The notes: a model not told the origin generated them from the sequence alone. Shown: positions 14,865 through 23,380, counted from the stretch's first letter. The stretch is 24,121 nt of DNA from an uncultured Selenomonadales bacterium (GCA_946547205.1 CAMNPA010000004.1:1-24121), one strand, 5' to 3'. Program-made: numbers and translations.

Positions 14865-14882
14865 CAAATTTTTTCGCGCGTC

Positions 14883-14911
14883 TTGTAGCCCGCCACTCAA
14901 CGTGATACAAT
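14883..14911 (+). promoter_or_regulatory. Promoter of metQ
   Basis: TTGTAG (14883-14888) and TACAAT (14906-14911) are separated by 17 nt. The leader to the ATG is only about 30 nt, too short for a SAM riboswitch or T-box. Confidence 0.55.
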
Positions 14912-14944
14912 TCGCCGCGTATTAAACAACTAGGGGGAATTTTT

Positions 14945-15778
14945 ATGCGAGGAAAATTTTTTGCAGCGATAACTATGGCGTTGACGTTGTTGTTGACAGG
15001 TTGCGGCGGCGATTCGGGCAAAGCTCCCGCGTCCGACAAACCTGCAGCCGAAAAAGAAATCACGCTCAAAATCGGTGCGACGCCCGTACCTCACGCTGAA
15101 CTTTTGGAACAGATTAAGCCCGACCTTAAAGAGCAAGGCATCAATCTGGAAATCGTCGAGTTCAATGACTACGTGCAACCGAACATCGCGCTCAACGACA
15201 AGGAACTTGACGCGAACTTTTTCCAGCACGAGCCGTATCTGAATGATTTTGTTAAGGAACACACCGACGTTAAGCTCAAGAATGCGGGCGGCGTTCACAT
15301 TGAACCGATGGGCATTTATTCCAAGAAGATCAAAGATTTGGCGGAAGTTGCCGACGGCGCGAAAGTTTCAATTCCCAACGACCCGACTAACGGCGGACGC
15401 GCATTGCTCCTTTTGGAAAAAGCCGGACTGCTCAAGCTCAAAGAAGGTGCCAACGAAACTGCAACTGTTCAAGACATCGCCGAGAATCCGAAAAATTTGG
15501 TGATTCAGGAAGTCGAAGCCGCTCAACTGCCGCGCACGCTTGAAGACGTCGACATTTCGATTATCAACACGAACTTTGCAATGAACGCCGACCTTAATCC
15601 GATGAACGACGCGCTGTTTATCGAGGACAAAACTTCTCCTTACGTCAACATTATTGCCGTGCGTGACGGCGACGAGAATCGCGAAGACATCAAAAAACTT
15701 TTGAACGCGCTCAAAACCGACAAGATTAAGCAATTCATCGTTGACAAATACAAAGGCGCAATCGTTCCCGCGTTTTAA
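14945..15778 (+). CDS. metQ: MetQ/NlpA-family methionine-binding lipoprotein
   Basis: A 277-residue receptor for methionine or a related amino acid. It has lipobox LTGC with lipid cysteine C20. The mature part begins LKIGATPVPHAELLEQIKPD, followed by VEFNDYVQPNIALNDKELDANFFQHEPYL and a later SIPNDPTNGGRALLLLEKAG, all standard for the family. The ATG follows AGGGGG. MetN and MetI are not adjacent, so this is an orphan binding protein that must use a transporter encoded elsewhere. It has its own promoter and a bidirectional terminator shared with the convergent metal-binding gene. Methionine specificity is inferred from the family. Confidence 0.88.
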   Translation: MRGKFFAAITMALTLLLTGCGGDSGKAPASDKPAAEKEITLKIGATPVPHAELLEQIKPDLKEQGINLEIVEFNDYVQPNIALNDKELDANFFQHEPYLNDFVKEHTDVKLKNAGGVHIEPMGIYSKKIKDLAEVADGAKVSIPNDPTNGGRALLLLEKAGLLKLKEGANETATVQDIAENPKNLVIQEVEAAQLPRTLEDVDISIINTNFAMNADLNPMNDALFIEDKTSPYVNIIAVRDGDENREDIKKLLNALKTDKIKQFIVDKYKGAIVPAF

Positions 15779-15802
15779 TCGGCGACAAAAATTTTCGGCA
15801 AC

Positions 15803-15838
15803 AAAAAATCCCGCGACGTTGTGTCGAGGGATTTTTTT
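15803..15838. terminator. Bidirectional terminator between metQ and the metal-binding gene
   Basis: TCCCGCGAC (15809-15817) pairs with GTCGAGGGA (15823-15831) with one mismatch and a 5-nt loop. Seven T residues follow on the plus strand and six A residues precede it, giving a U-tract in both directions. Confidence 0.88.
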
Positions 15839-15855
15839 ATGTGCAACGTTCAAAA

Positions 15856-16743
15856 TCACAGCAAAGCTTTTCCGAGCGTCAATATGTTTGTCAACATGCG
15901 GTCGACGTAATCGAGCAACTTATCCGATTTGGCTTCGCCCGTGACGATTGGATCGAGTTCAAAAATTTTTGCGCCGGTCTCGCGTGCGATTGTCTCTGCT
16001 GCTTTCGGCGAATATTGCGGCTCCGTGAATATGACTTTGTGGTCAAGCGCGTTGATTTTTTCAATCGTCTCGGCAAGTTCCTGCGGCGTAGGCTCCGTGC
16101 CCGGCTCGCGTTCAATGACTGCAACGACTTTCAAATTCAATTCTGCCGCCAAATACGGGAATGCCTCGTGGAACGTGACGATCTCTTTGTTTTGCAGCAG
16201 GTCAAGCGACAAATGCAATTCATCGCGCAAAGTCGTCAACTCGTCGACATATTCCAGCGTGTGACGTTTATATTTTTCTGCGCGGACGGAATCGAATTCA
16301 CAAAGCTTCGACGAAATGTTTTTGACTTGAGCAATGGCATAAGTCACGCTAAGCCACACGTGCGGATTCGGAACGCCGTTTTCAACAATCGGGACAATTT
16401 CGGGCGTGTCGCTTGCGTCAATGATTTTCAAGTCGGGACGAGTCTCTTTAACCTTGTCGAGAAAATTTTCCATGCCCAGCCCGTTGACGACGAGAATATC
16501 AGCCGTTTCAAGCGTCTTCATATCTTCGGGCGTCAGTTGATAATCGTGCAGGCAACCTGTTTGCGGCGGCGTCAAATTCACGACTTGCACACCGTCAACG
16601 CCGCGAGTAATGTTTATCACGTCAAGATAGATCGGATAAAACGACGTGACGATTTTTAACGTGTCCTCGTCCTTTTTATCGGAGCCGCAACCTGTCAACG
16701 CGAACGTCATCACAATCAACACGAGACAAAAAATTTTTTTCAT
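15856..16743 (-). CDS. ZnuA/TroA-type metal-binding lipoprotein
   Basis: A 295-residue cluster A-I metal receptor, probably for zinc or manganese. The lipobox is LTGC with C19. Metal ligands are visible in the family order: H66 (GCLHDYQLTP), H128 (NPHVW), H192 (TFHEAFPYL) and D264 (ELDPI). The histidine-rich loop common in ZnuA is absent, so Mn or Fe is not excluded. The ATG at 16743 follows GAGGTG. It is the last gene of the operon with the aminotransferase and the permuted binding protein (12-nt gap). No permease or ATPase is nearby. The orphan arrangement parallels the other lipoproteins here. Confidence 0.87.
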   Translation of the reverse strand: MKKIFCLVLIVMTFALTGCGSDKKDEDTLKIVTSFYPIYLDVINITRGVDGVQVVNLTPPQTGCLHDYQLTPEDMKTLETADILVVNGLGMENFLDKVKETRPDLKIIDASDTPEIVPIVENGVPNPHVWLSVTYAIAQVKNISSKLCEFDSVRAEKYKRHTLEYVDELTTLRDELHLSLDLLQNKEIVTFHEAFPYLAAELNLKVVAVIEREPGTEPTPQELAETIEKINALDHKVIFTEPQYSPKAAETIARETGAKIFELDPIVTGEAKSDKLLDYVDRMLTNILTLGKALL

Positions 16744-16755
16744 GGCAACACCTCA

Positions 16756-17553
16756 TCAAAATCCTGCGCTCAAATTGGAAAGATTGACTTCCACGACGAC
16801 ATCTTGATAGTAAGGATTCGTGACGGCGACACCTTCGGGCGTGTCAAAATCTTTCGAGCGAGTGGAATCACCTTCGGGCACGACGACCCAAAAAATTACG
16901 TCGACTTCACCGCTCGTCAATGCAACTGCCCGCGCAGAACTGTCAACTTGAATCAGCTCAACGTTCAGCTGCAAACGATTGGCAATTTCGGCAAGCACCG
17001 CCGTATTGAAACCGGCAGGCGTCCCGTCAGCAAGCACCAAATCCAACGGCGGCAAGTCGCCCGTAATTCCAACGCGAATGGTCTTTGCACCGTCAAAGTG
17101 CGGCATCGCAACGGCAGTCGGCGTCGTCGAAGAGTTGCGGATAAATTTTTCAATCAACGCGTTCAAAGTCCCGTCAGACTTCATGGCATTAATCGCCGTG
17201 TCGAGAGAATTTTTCAAGTCAACGTCTTCGGCACGCGTGGCGCAACAAAAATTGTCGACGAGCGGAACTGTGCGTTGAGAATCCTCTATCACGAAGTCGG
17301 AATTATTTTCGGTCATGTATTTGGCGACGCTTTGATAAGTTTGAATCTTGTCAATCTGTTTGGCGGAAAGAGCCATCTGCATCGATTGGAAGTTGTCATA
17401 AAAATTTATCTCGCCGCCGGAAATTTTTGCGGCTTGTTCAGGCGTGGAGTTCAGTTGCGCAAGCGTGCCGACCTTAACGGATTTTTCATCAGTCGACGTG
17501 CCGCAACCCGTCAGCGTCAAAATCATCAGCATCAGCAAAAAAATTTTCTTCAT
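16756..17553 (-). CDS. Amino-acid-type binding lipoprotein with permuted lobe order (copy 2)
   Basis: A 265-residue lipoprotein (lipobox LTGC, C17), paralogous to the protein at 8682-9545. Residues 26-137 resemble the end of family-3 binding proteins (VKVGTLAQLNSTPEQ, FYDNFQSMQMALSAKQID, then the final helix DTAINAMKSDGTLNALIEKF). Residues 157-253 resemble the beginning (KTIRVGITGDLPPLDL, ADGTPAGFNTAVLAEIANRL, SGEVDVIFWV, then NPYYQD). A Thr-Arg pair at 231-232 could be the usual ligand-carboxylate site. The ATG at 17553 places the signal peptide at the very N-terminus and shares its ribosome site with the end of the aminotransferase gene (4-nt gap). It probably binds an amino acid or derivative; the aminotransferase neighbour fits that. 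Confidence 0.76.
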   Translation of the reverse strand: MKKIFLLMLMILTLTGCGTSTDEKSVKVGTLAQLNSTPEQAAKISGGEINFYDNFQSMQMALSAKQIDKIQTYQSVAKYMTENNSDFVIEDSQRTVPLVDNFCCATRAEDVDLKNSLDTAINAMKSDGTLNALIEKFIRNSSTTPTAVAMPHFDGAKTIRVGITGDLPPLDLVLADGTPAGFNTAVLAEIANRLQLNVELIQVDSSARAVALTSGEVDVIFWVVVPEGDSTRSKDFDTPEGVAVTNPYYQDVVVEVNLSNLSAGF

Positions 17554-17557
17554 CGCG

Positions 17558-18742
17558 TCAACCTCTGTACTCGTCCGCCAATTTTTTGAACAGCGGCAGG
17601 GAACGTTCAATCGTCTCGGTTTTGATGCAGTAAGCCGCGCGGAAATATCCCGGCGCACCGAAATCGGCACCCGGCACCAAGAGCAAGTCAAATTTTTTCG
17701 CACGTTCGCAGAAGGCATAATCGTTCGGCTCAAGAGCTTTCGGGAAGAGATAAAACGCACCTTGAGGCTTGACGCATTCAAAGCCCGCCGCGATTAAACC
17801 GTCGTACAAAATTTTTCCGTTGCGTTCGTATGGCGTGATGTCAACGGTTTTGCCTGCACATTTTGCAACTACCAATTGCCACAGACTCGGCGCGTTGACG
17901 TGAGTCAAAACTCGTGCGGCACCGGCAATCGCTCCGAAAATCTTTTCAAAGTCGCAAACTTCATCGGGCACGACGATATAACCGATTCTTTCGCCGGGCA
18001 AGGAAAAGCTTTTGCTGTAGGAATAGCAGACCAGCGTATTCCAATAAAATTTCGTGACCCAGGGCGCCTCGACGCCGTAAGCAAGCTCACGATAAGGTTC
18101 GTCGCAAATCAAAAAGATCGGACGACCGAATTGCTCCGAACGTTGCTTGAGAATTTCGGCAAGCTTCGTGATTGTCTCGCGCGAATAAACTGCACCGCTC
18201 GGATTGTTCGGCGAATTGATGATGACGGCTTTGGTGTTGACGGTCAAAATTTTTTGGAAGTCGTCGAAGTCGATTTGCCAATCAGTCGGACGCGGCTTGA
18301 CGACTTTCAACGTTGCGCCCGTTGATTCGACAAAACATTTGTATTCGGGAAAATACGGCGCGAAGGTTATGAACTCATCGCCGGGCTCGGCGAGAGCTTT
18401 GAAACAAATCGTAATTGCCGCCGCCGCTCCGCTCGTCACGAAAATATTTTTTCCCGCGAAATTTGTTCCGAATCGGGCGTTGAGGCTCTCTGCAAGCGTT
18501 TGACGGACTTTCGGATTGCCGGGCGCGACAGTGTAACCGTGCACAGCTGACGGCTCGAAATTTTGCAGAATGTCAATGGCGGCGTCGCGAACGAATTCCG
18601 GCGTCGGAACGTTTGGATTGCCTAAGCTGAAGTCGAAAATATTTTCTTCGCCGACCTGCGCGGCACGTTTGCGCCCGAATTCAAAGATCGTGCGGATGGT
18701 TGATTTTTTCGTTCCCAATTCATACATTTTGGCTGATACCAT
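17558..18742 (-). CDS. PLP-dependent class I/II aminotransferase
   Basis: A 394-residue fold-type I aminotransferase of the aspartate aminotransferase superfamily. The PLP lysine is K244 in YSYSKSFSLPGERIGY. The SPNNPSG loop (177-183) provides the ring-stacking and carboxylate-binding residues, D214 in CDEPYRELAYG contacts the pyridine nitrogen, and an Arg near the C-terminus (GYFRAAYC) is the expected substrate-carboxylate arginine. The ATG at 18742 (AAGGAGAAA upstream) is chosen over longer in-frame starts that run through the promoter. The first gene of an operon with the permuted amino-acid-type receptor and the metal receptor. Which amino acid it acts on cannot be read. Confidence 0.9.
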   Translation of the reverse strand: MVSAKMYELGTKKSTIRTIFEFGRKRAAQVGEENIFDFSLGNPNVPTPEFVRDAAIDILQNFEPSAVHGYTVAPGNPKVRQTLAESLNARFGTNFAGKNIFVTSGAAAAITICFKALAEPGDEFITFAPYFPEYKCFVESTGATLKVVKPRPTDWQIDFDDFQKILTVNTKAVIINSPNNPSGAVYSRETITKLAEILKQRSEQFGRPIFLICDEPYRELAYGVEAPWVTKFYWNTLVCYSYSKSFSLPGERIGYIVVPDEVCDFEKIFGAIAGAARVLTHVNAPSLWQLVVAKCAGKTVDITPYERNGKILYDGLIAAGFECVKPQGAFYLFPKALEPNDYAFCERAKKFDLLLVPGADFGAPGYFRAAYCIKTETIERSLPLFKKLADEYRG

Positions 18743-18791
18743 AATAAAATTTCTCCTTACCTGAATATTTGTCTGCGGATTTACTTTGTGA

Positions 18792-18819
18792 ATGATAACA
18801 TAAGAGCCGAATTTTGCAA
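18792..18819 (-). promoter_or_regulatory. Probable promoter of the aminotransferase operon
   Basis: Minus-strand TTGCAA (18819-18814) and TATCAT (18797-18792) are spaced by 16 nt and lie about 50 nt upstream of the ATG. It is divergent from the promoter at 18879-18907. Nothing else is seen in the 18743-18945 gap. Confidence 0.45.
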
Positions 18820-18878
18820 GCAAAGCCGACGAAGGCGATACTTGGCAAAAAGACTTGCGTAAAAATTTTCGTTGCCCG

Positions 18879-18907
18879 TTGCGATAAGAATTTTTTTTCC
18901 CTATAAT
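18879..18907 (+). promoter_or_regulatory. Promoter of the MATE-condensation-trpEG operon
   Basis: TTGCGA (18879-18884), a 17-nt spacer and a perfect TATAAT (18902-18907). Transcription would start near 18914, which leaves too little leader for the TTG at 18925 and supports the start at 18946. Confidence 0.6.
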
Positions 18908-18945
18908 CGCGGCGGGATTAATCTTTGATACGGAGGAAAAAATTT

Positions 18946-20592
18946 TTGGCGAAGACAGTTATAAGCGAACGATTCCGCGCGGTATTCGTGGCGTCGCTCG
19001 CATCAATGACGATCTCTTATGTGCTTATGTTGACGGACAACATCGTCGCGGGACAATTCATCGGTGATGCGGCAGTCGCGGCAATGACACTCGTCGCGCC
19101 GATAATGACGCTGATATTTTTTTTGAGCTACATGGTCGCCGACGGGCTGGCAATGATGTTTTCCTACGCGAAAGGTCACAACGACCAAGTCAAGGCGAAT
19201 CAACTCTTCAGCATGGGCGTAACGGTCTCAATCGTGACGGGCGCGGCGGTGACGATTATCCTTGTCGCCTTCCAAACGCAAATCTTGTCGCTGTGGAAAA
19301 TTTCGCCGGAGCTGATGAATTACGCCGTCGAATATTATCACGGGCTGATGTTCGTCGCGCTGCCGTGCATTCTGAACATTTTCTTCTACACGATTTACGT
19401 TGCCGAAGGCGAAGAAAATATTTGCGTGCGCGCGTCGATTGCAATGTTTGTCGTCAACATGGTACTCGACATCGCGTTAGGCTACAAAATCGGCGTGATT
19501 GGCATCGGCATCGCAACGACAATCGGAAATTTGGTCAGCTTCCTGTTCCACGTGCCGTATCTGTTCAAAAAAGATTGTCCGCTGAAATTCGTGCGCTATT
19601 GGAACGTCGACGAGCTTAAGCAGGGAATTTTTTACAGCTGGTATCACTCAATGGATACTTTGTGCCTCGCGCTCTTGCCGATAATTTTTTCCGAGTATGT
19701 CATCTTCAAATTCGGCGAAAATCATTTAATCGTCGTCACGGTCATAAACAACATGCTCACGCTTTTAATCGCGATTTACACGGGCATTGTTGACTGCCTG
19801 CAACCGATGGTCTGCCAATATCACGCGGAAGGTGCGCTCCACAGCGTTTATAAGACGATGCGCTTGGGAATAAATTCAACGCTTGCCGTGACGCTCGGCA
19901 TGATTTTGTTCAGCTTCATCTTTGCGGAATTTTTGCCGGGACTTTTCGGCGTTGAGCAGACTGAAACGCTTTACGCGGAGTCGGTGCGTGCCGTGAGAAT
20001 TTTCATGCCGTTCACGATATTTTTGGGCGTGGTGCTGATGCTCGGCAACTATTACATTTACGTTGAGCAACTGAATCTCGGCGCGGCTGTGAAATTTTTA
20101 TTGCTGTTGGTTATGCCGAGTGCGGGCATGTCCGCGGGACATTTCGGCTTGCAATTCATGTGGGTCGGCGTCGGAATATCGTTTTTCGTTGCGCTGATTG
20201 TCACACGAATTCTCACGCGCAAGAAATGCGGCTTGCTGTTAATCGGCGCAAAAAAATTCAAGCAACAATTTTCTTACGACACGTTCACCGCACCGGGACA
20301 ACTTCCCGCGCTCATGAAGGCGTTGAAAAAATTTTTGGCGTCGTTCCCGATTGATGACGGTCGGAAAATTTTTCTGTCGTCGACTGTCGCCAAAGTCTTC
20401 AACCTTTACGCAGCCCGCGCAGGAATTTGCCGCCTTGAAGTCTCATTAATCCCGCGCGATGATTCTTTGACGTTGATATTCCGCGACAACGGCAAGCCCG
20501 TCAATCCGCTTGAACAACTCGGCACGCTCAATGCTCGCGAAAAAAATTACATGGTCAGCGGCGACGAAAACAAATTGGTCGTCAAATTTTAA
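18946..20592 (+). CDS. MATE-family transporter with C-terminal GHKL-ATPase-like domain
   Basis: A 548-residue protein. Residues 1 to about 430 form a 12-segment MATE-type multidrug/metabolite antiporter (ISYVLMLTDNIVAGQFIGDA and VAPIMTLIFFLSYMVADGLA in the first bundle). The last 110 residues are soluble and resemble the anti-sigma-kinase/GHKL fold: an N-box-like helix AKVFNLYAARAG (482-493), a strand and RDNGKPVNPLEQLG (513-526), similar to the G1 box of RsbW/SpoIIAB. The N-box acid is replaced by Ala, so nucleotide binding without kinase activity is likely. The TTG at 18946 has CGGAGG 9 nt upstream; the earlier in-frame TTG would translate through that site. It is 13 nt before a condensation-domain gene, which suggests export of a condensed product or a linked regulatory role. 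Confidence 0.78.
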   Translation: MAKTVISERFRAVFVASLASMTISYVLMLTDNIVAGQFIGDAAVAAMTLVAPIMTLIFFLSYMVADGLAMMFSYAKGHNDQVKANQLFSMGVTVSIVTGAAVTIILVAFQTQILSLWKISPELMNYAVEYYHGLMFVALPCILNIFFYTIYVAEGEENICVRASIAMFVVNMVLDIALGYKIGVIGIGIATTIGNLVSFLFHVPYLFKKDCPLKFVRYWNVDELKQGIFYSWYHSMDTLCLALLPIIFSEYVIFKFGENHLIVVTVINNMLTLLIAIYTGIVDCLQPMVCQYHAEGALHSVYKTMRLGINSTLAVTLGMILFSFIFAEFLPGLFGVEQTETLYAESVRAVRIFMPFTIFLGVVLMLGNYYIYVEQLNLGAAVKFLLLLVMPSAGMSAGHFGLQFMWVGVGISFFVALIVTRILTRKKCGLLLIGAKKFKQQFSYDTFTAPGQLPALMKALKKFLASFPIDDGRKIFLSSTVAKVFNLYAARAGICRLEVSLIPRDDSLTLIFRDNGKPVNPLEQLGTLNAREKNYMVSGDENKLVVKF

Positions 20593-20605
20593 GGAGGAAT
20601 TTTTA

Positions 20606-21865
20606 ATGGAAGGTTTCGCTACGAAAAAATTTTATCCGCTGCGTCCCGTGCAACGCTGGCTTGTCGATACGCACTTCAACAAAGCTAAATCCACGATGAT
20701 GAATATCGGCGGCTTGTTCAAACTTTCGCACGCAATCGACATGCAACGCTTTGCCGAAGCAATCAATCAAGTTTTGACTTCGCATGACATCTTCCGTTGC
20801 AGATTTTTGTTTCATCCCGAAACAAGCGATCTCTGTCAAATTTTCGACGGAGACATCGAGCCCGTCAAAGTCGAACACATCAGCGACGAAGAATTTTCCG
20901 AACGCATGAACAAATTGCGCGAACCTTATCGAATCATCAACAAGCCGCTTTGGCGAATTTATCTTTTCGAGACGCCGACAGCCAAATATCTTTTCGCCGA
21001 TTTTTATCATGCGGTGATGGACGGCGTGAGTGCGTCAATTTTGCTTTGGAGCCAAGTCGACAAGGCTTATCGCGGACGCGAAAGAAAATTGCCGGCACCG
21101 AGTTACGCGGACTATGTTGAGGCTGAAGCGAACATTCCGCCCGAAGTGCTTGCCGAAGGTCACGATTATTGGCGCAAAATGTTGGCGCACTTCGACAAAG
21201 CAAAACATCTGCCGCCCGTGAATGTCAGCGGTGTCGCCGCGTGGACTCAAGGAACTTACGAATGCACGCTGAAAAAAATTTTTAACGAGTTCTTCCGCCG
21301 CACGCACGTCAACGAAAATAATTTCTTCCTCGGAGCGACGATGCTCACTCTCGCCAAAATTACCGGCACAAAGGAAGCCGTGATGAGCCGCGTCGTCAAC
21401 GGTCGTACAAATATGGCTGAACGTCGTTTGATGGGACTGATGTTGGAGCAATTTCCCTGCGCGTGGGATTTTCGCGAAGATATGCCCGTTTACGAATTCA
21501 TCGACAGGCTCGGCGGACAACTGCGCATTGACACGAAATATCGCAAGAGCTTGGACATCGTTTATAACGACGGGCTTGAGGACGACTGCGTAAGTTTCAT
21601 CTTCCAAAAAAATATCAACAACGAATTTATTTTCTGCGACACGCCCGCCGAAATCGTTTACTTGCCGCCGAACGAAATTTCCGCCGTCGAAAACGCGCTT
21701 GACGTTGAAATTAACACCGAGGTCACCGGCGAATACTCGCTCTTTCTCGACTACGACGCCGGCCGCTATTCAGAAGACGCGATGAAAAAATTTGCCGACA
21801 CGCTCAACGAAATTGCCGTTGCCATGCAGGACGGAAACATTCGCATTTCAAAAATTTTGGGCTGA
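20606..21865 (+). CDS. Stand-alone NRPS-type condensation-domain protein
   Basis: A 419-residue protein of the BAHD/condensation superfamily. The N-terminal YPLRPVQRWLV is the first core motif. The acyl-transfer motif is YHAVMDG (134-140), with catalytic H135 and structural D139-G140; the usual preceding histidine is Tyr. Further core segments are RVVNGRTNMAERRLMGLMLE and a C-terminal SLFLDYDAGRY. No adenylation, carrier or thioesterase domain is attached. It could condense an activated acyl group with an amine or alcohol, or acetylate an alcohol like AtfA-type enzymes. The ATG follows AAGGAGG at 8 nt. It is 12 nt before trpE, in one operon with the MATE fusion. Confidence 0.82.
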   Translation: MEGFATKKFYPLRPVQRWLVDTHFNKAKSTMMNIGGLFKLSHAIDMQRFAEAINQVLTSHDIFRCRFLFHPETSDLCQIFDGDIEPVKVEHISDEEFSERMNKLREPYRIINKPLWRIYLFETPTAKYLFADFYHAVMDGVSASILLWSQVDKAYRGRERKLPAPSYADYVEAEANIPPEVLAEGHDYWRKMLAHFDKAKHLPPVNVSGVAAWTQGTYECTLKKIFNEFFRRTHVNENNFFLGATMLTLAKITGTKEAVMSRVVNGRTNMAERRLMGLMLEQFPCAWDFREDMPVYEFIDRLGGQLRIDTKYRKSLDIVYNDGLEDDCVSFIFQKNINNEFIFCDTPAEIVYLPPNEISAVENALDVEINTEVTGEYSLFLDYDAGRYSEDAMKKFADTLNEIAVAMQDGNIRISKILG

Positions 21866-21877
21866 AATTTCGGCTCT

Positions 21878-23380
21878 ATGGAAGTGATGAAGTTGATTAA
21901 AATTTCTCCGACGCTTGAAGAGTTTCAGATCTTCGCGCAGAATTCAAACCTAATCGCCGTGAGCGCGAACATCAGCACCGATTTGGATACGCCCGTTTCA
22001 ATTTTCTACAAGCTTGTCGACAACGGACGCGGTTTTATTTTGGAATCGGTCGACACGACGCAACAGGCTTTCGGCAGATTTTCATTCGTCGGAGCCGAGC
22101 CGTTCATTGAGCTGCAAGTTTTCAAGTCCAAGCTGATGATTCGCGACGGCGATTTGATGAAATGCATTGACGGTGCGCCCGTTGACGCGATTAAAAAATT
22201 CATGAGCCGCTACAAACCTGCGAACCTCGATAAAAATTTGCCGCTCGCCAACGGCGGTATGGTCGGTTATTTTAATTTTGAAGTCGCCGCGACGTTCGAC
22301 AGGATTCGCGGGCTTGAACTTGACGACGAAGAACTTTTGGGACAATTCATGATTTGCCGCGTGCTGATTGTTCTTGACGCACTGAAAAATTCCGCGCGAT
22401 TGATTTATCTCGCCGACGTGTCGAATCAAAATCTGCCCGAACTTTACGCAGAGATTGTTGCGCACATGAATCAAATTGCCGAAAAAATTTCCGCGCCGTT
22501 AAAAATTTCTCCGCCCGAAAAAATTTCGCGCAAGCCGATAAATTTCATGGAACGCTACGGCGAGGCACCGTCCGAAGTTCTATCGGCAATTGAACGCGCA
22601 AAGGAATACATCTTCGCGGGCGACATCTTTCAAGTCGTGCCGTCAAAACAATTCACGGCAAAAATTTCTAAGCCGCCGTTTTTATTCTATCGCAAGCTCC
22701 GCCAAGTCAATCCGTCGCCGTACATGTTCTATCTGAATTTCGGCAGCGTCAAGTTGGTTGGCGCGTCGCCCGAAATGTTGGTAAAAGTCGCGGGCAAAAA
22801 AGTTTACACGTATCCAATCGCGGGAACTCGTCGTCGCGGACAGACTGCCGAGGAAGATTCGCAACTTGCCGCCGAACTCAAAGCCGACGTTAAAGAGTGC
22901 GCCGAACATTCAATGCTTGTCGACCTTGCACGAAATGATTTGGGCAGAATTTCTGTCGCGGGCACCGTCAAGGTTGAAAAACTTCGCGTCGTCGAATACT
23001 TCAGCCACGTTATGCACATGGTTTCGAGCGTCGTCGGTGAGCTTGAAGAAAATTTCACGCCGATTGACGTTTTGAAGGCAACGTTCCCGGCCGGGACTGT
23101 CAGCGGTGCTCCGAAACTTCGCGCTATGGAAATCATCAACGAGCTTGAACCTGTTCGACGCAAAACTTACGCGGGAACCGTCGGCTACATGGATTTTTGC
23201 GGCAATATGGACATGTGCATTACGTTGCGGACGATGCGCATTGACAACGACGTTGACGCGGTGATTCAGACGGGCGCGGGCATTGTCGCTGATTCAATTC
23301 CGCTCAACGAGTACCGCGAATTTTTGCAAAAGGCTAAAGCTCTGTTTGAAGTCGTCGAAGAGGTTGAAAACAATGCGTGA
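21878..23380 (+). CDS. trpE: Anthranilate synthase component I TrpE
   Basis: A 500-residue enzyme that converts chorismate, with ammonia from TrpG, to anthranilate, the first step of tryptophan synthesis. It carries ILESVD (54-59), whose LES is part of the tryptophan feedback site. PIAGTRRRG (313-321) is typical of TrpE rather than PabB, which has Lys in place of Ala. ATFPAGTVSGAPK (401-413), H380 and QTGAGIVADS (464-473) complete the active site. The start is ambiguous: the ATG at 21878 has no good ribosome site, while a TTG at 21893 has GGAAG at 8 nt and would begin as MIKISPTLEEF. It follows the condensation gene by 12 nt and overlaps trpG by 8 nt. Confidence 0.94.
   Translation: MEVMKLIKISPTLEEFQIFAQNSNLIAVSANISTDLDTPVSIFYKLVDNGRGFILESVDTTQQAFGRFSFVGAEPFIELQVFKSKLMIRDGDLMKCIDGAPVDAIKKFMSRYKPANLDKNLPLANGGMVGYFNFEVAATFDRIRGLELDDEELLGQFMICRVLIVLDALKNSARLIYLADVSNQNLPELYAEIVAHMNQIAEKISAPLKISPPEKISRKPINFMERYGEAPSEVLSAIERAKEYIFAGDIFQVVPSKQFTAKISKPPFLFYRKLRQVNPSPYMFYLNFGSVKLVGASPEMLVKVAGKKVYTYPIAGTRRRGQTAEEDSQLAAELKADVKECAEHSMLVDLARNDLGRISVAGTVKVEKLRVVEYFSHVMHMVSSVVGELEENFTPIDVLKATFPAGTVSGAPKLRAMEIINELEPVRRKTYAGTVGYMDFCGNMDMCITLRTMRIDNDVDAVIQTGAGIVADSIPLNEYREFLQKAKALFEVVEEVENNA

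Noticed and set aside
14803..14944. SAM riboswitch or T-box upstream of metQ
   Set aside because: A promoter at 14883-14911 leaves a leader of about 30 nt, too short for either element.
15841..17589. Long plus-strand frames opposite the metal receptor and the permuted receptor
   Set aside because: They mirror well-supported lipoprotein genes, lack ribosome sites and have no domain similarity.
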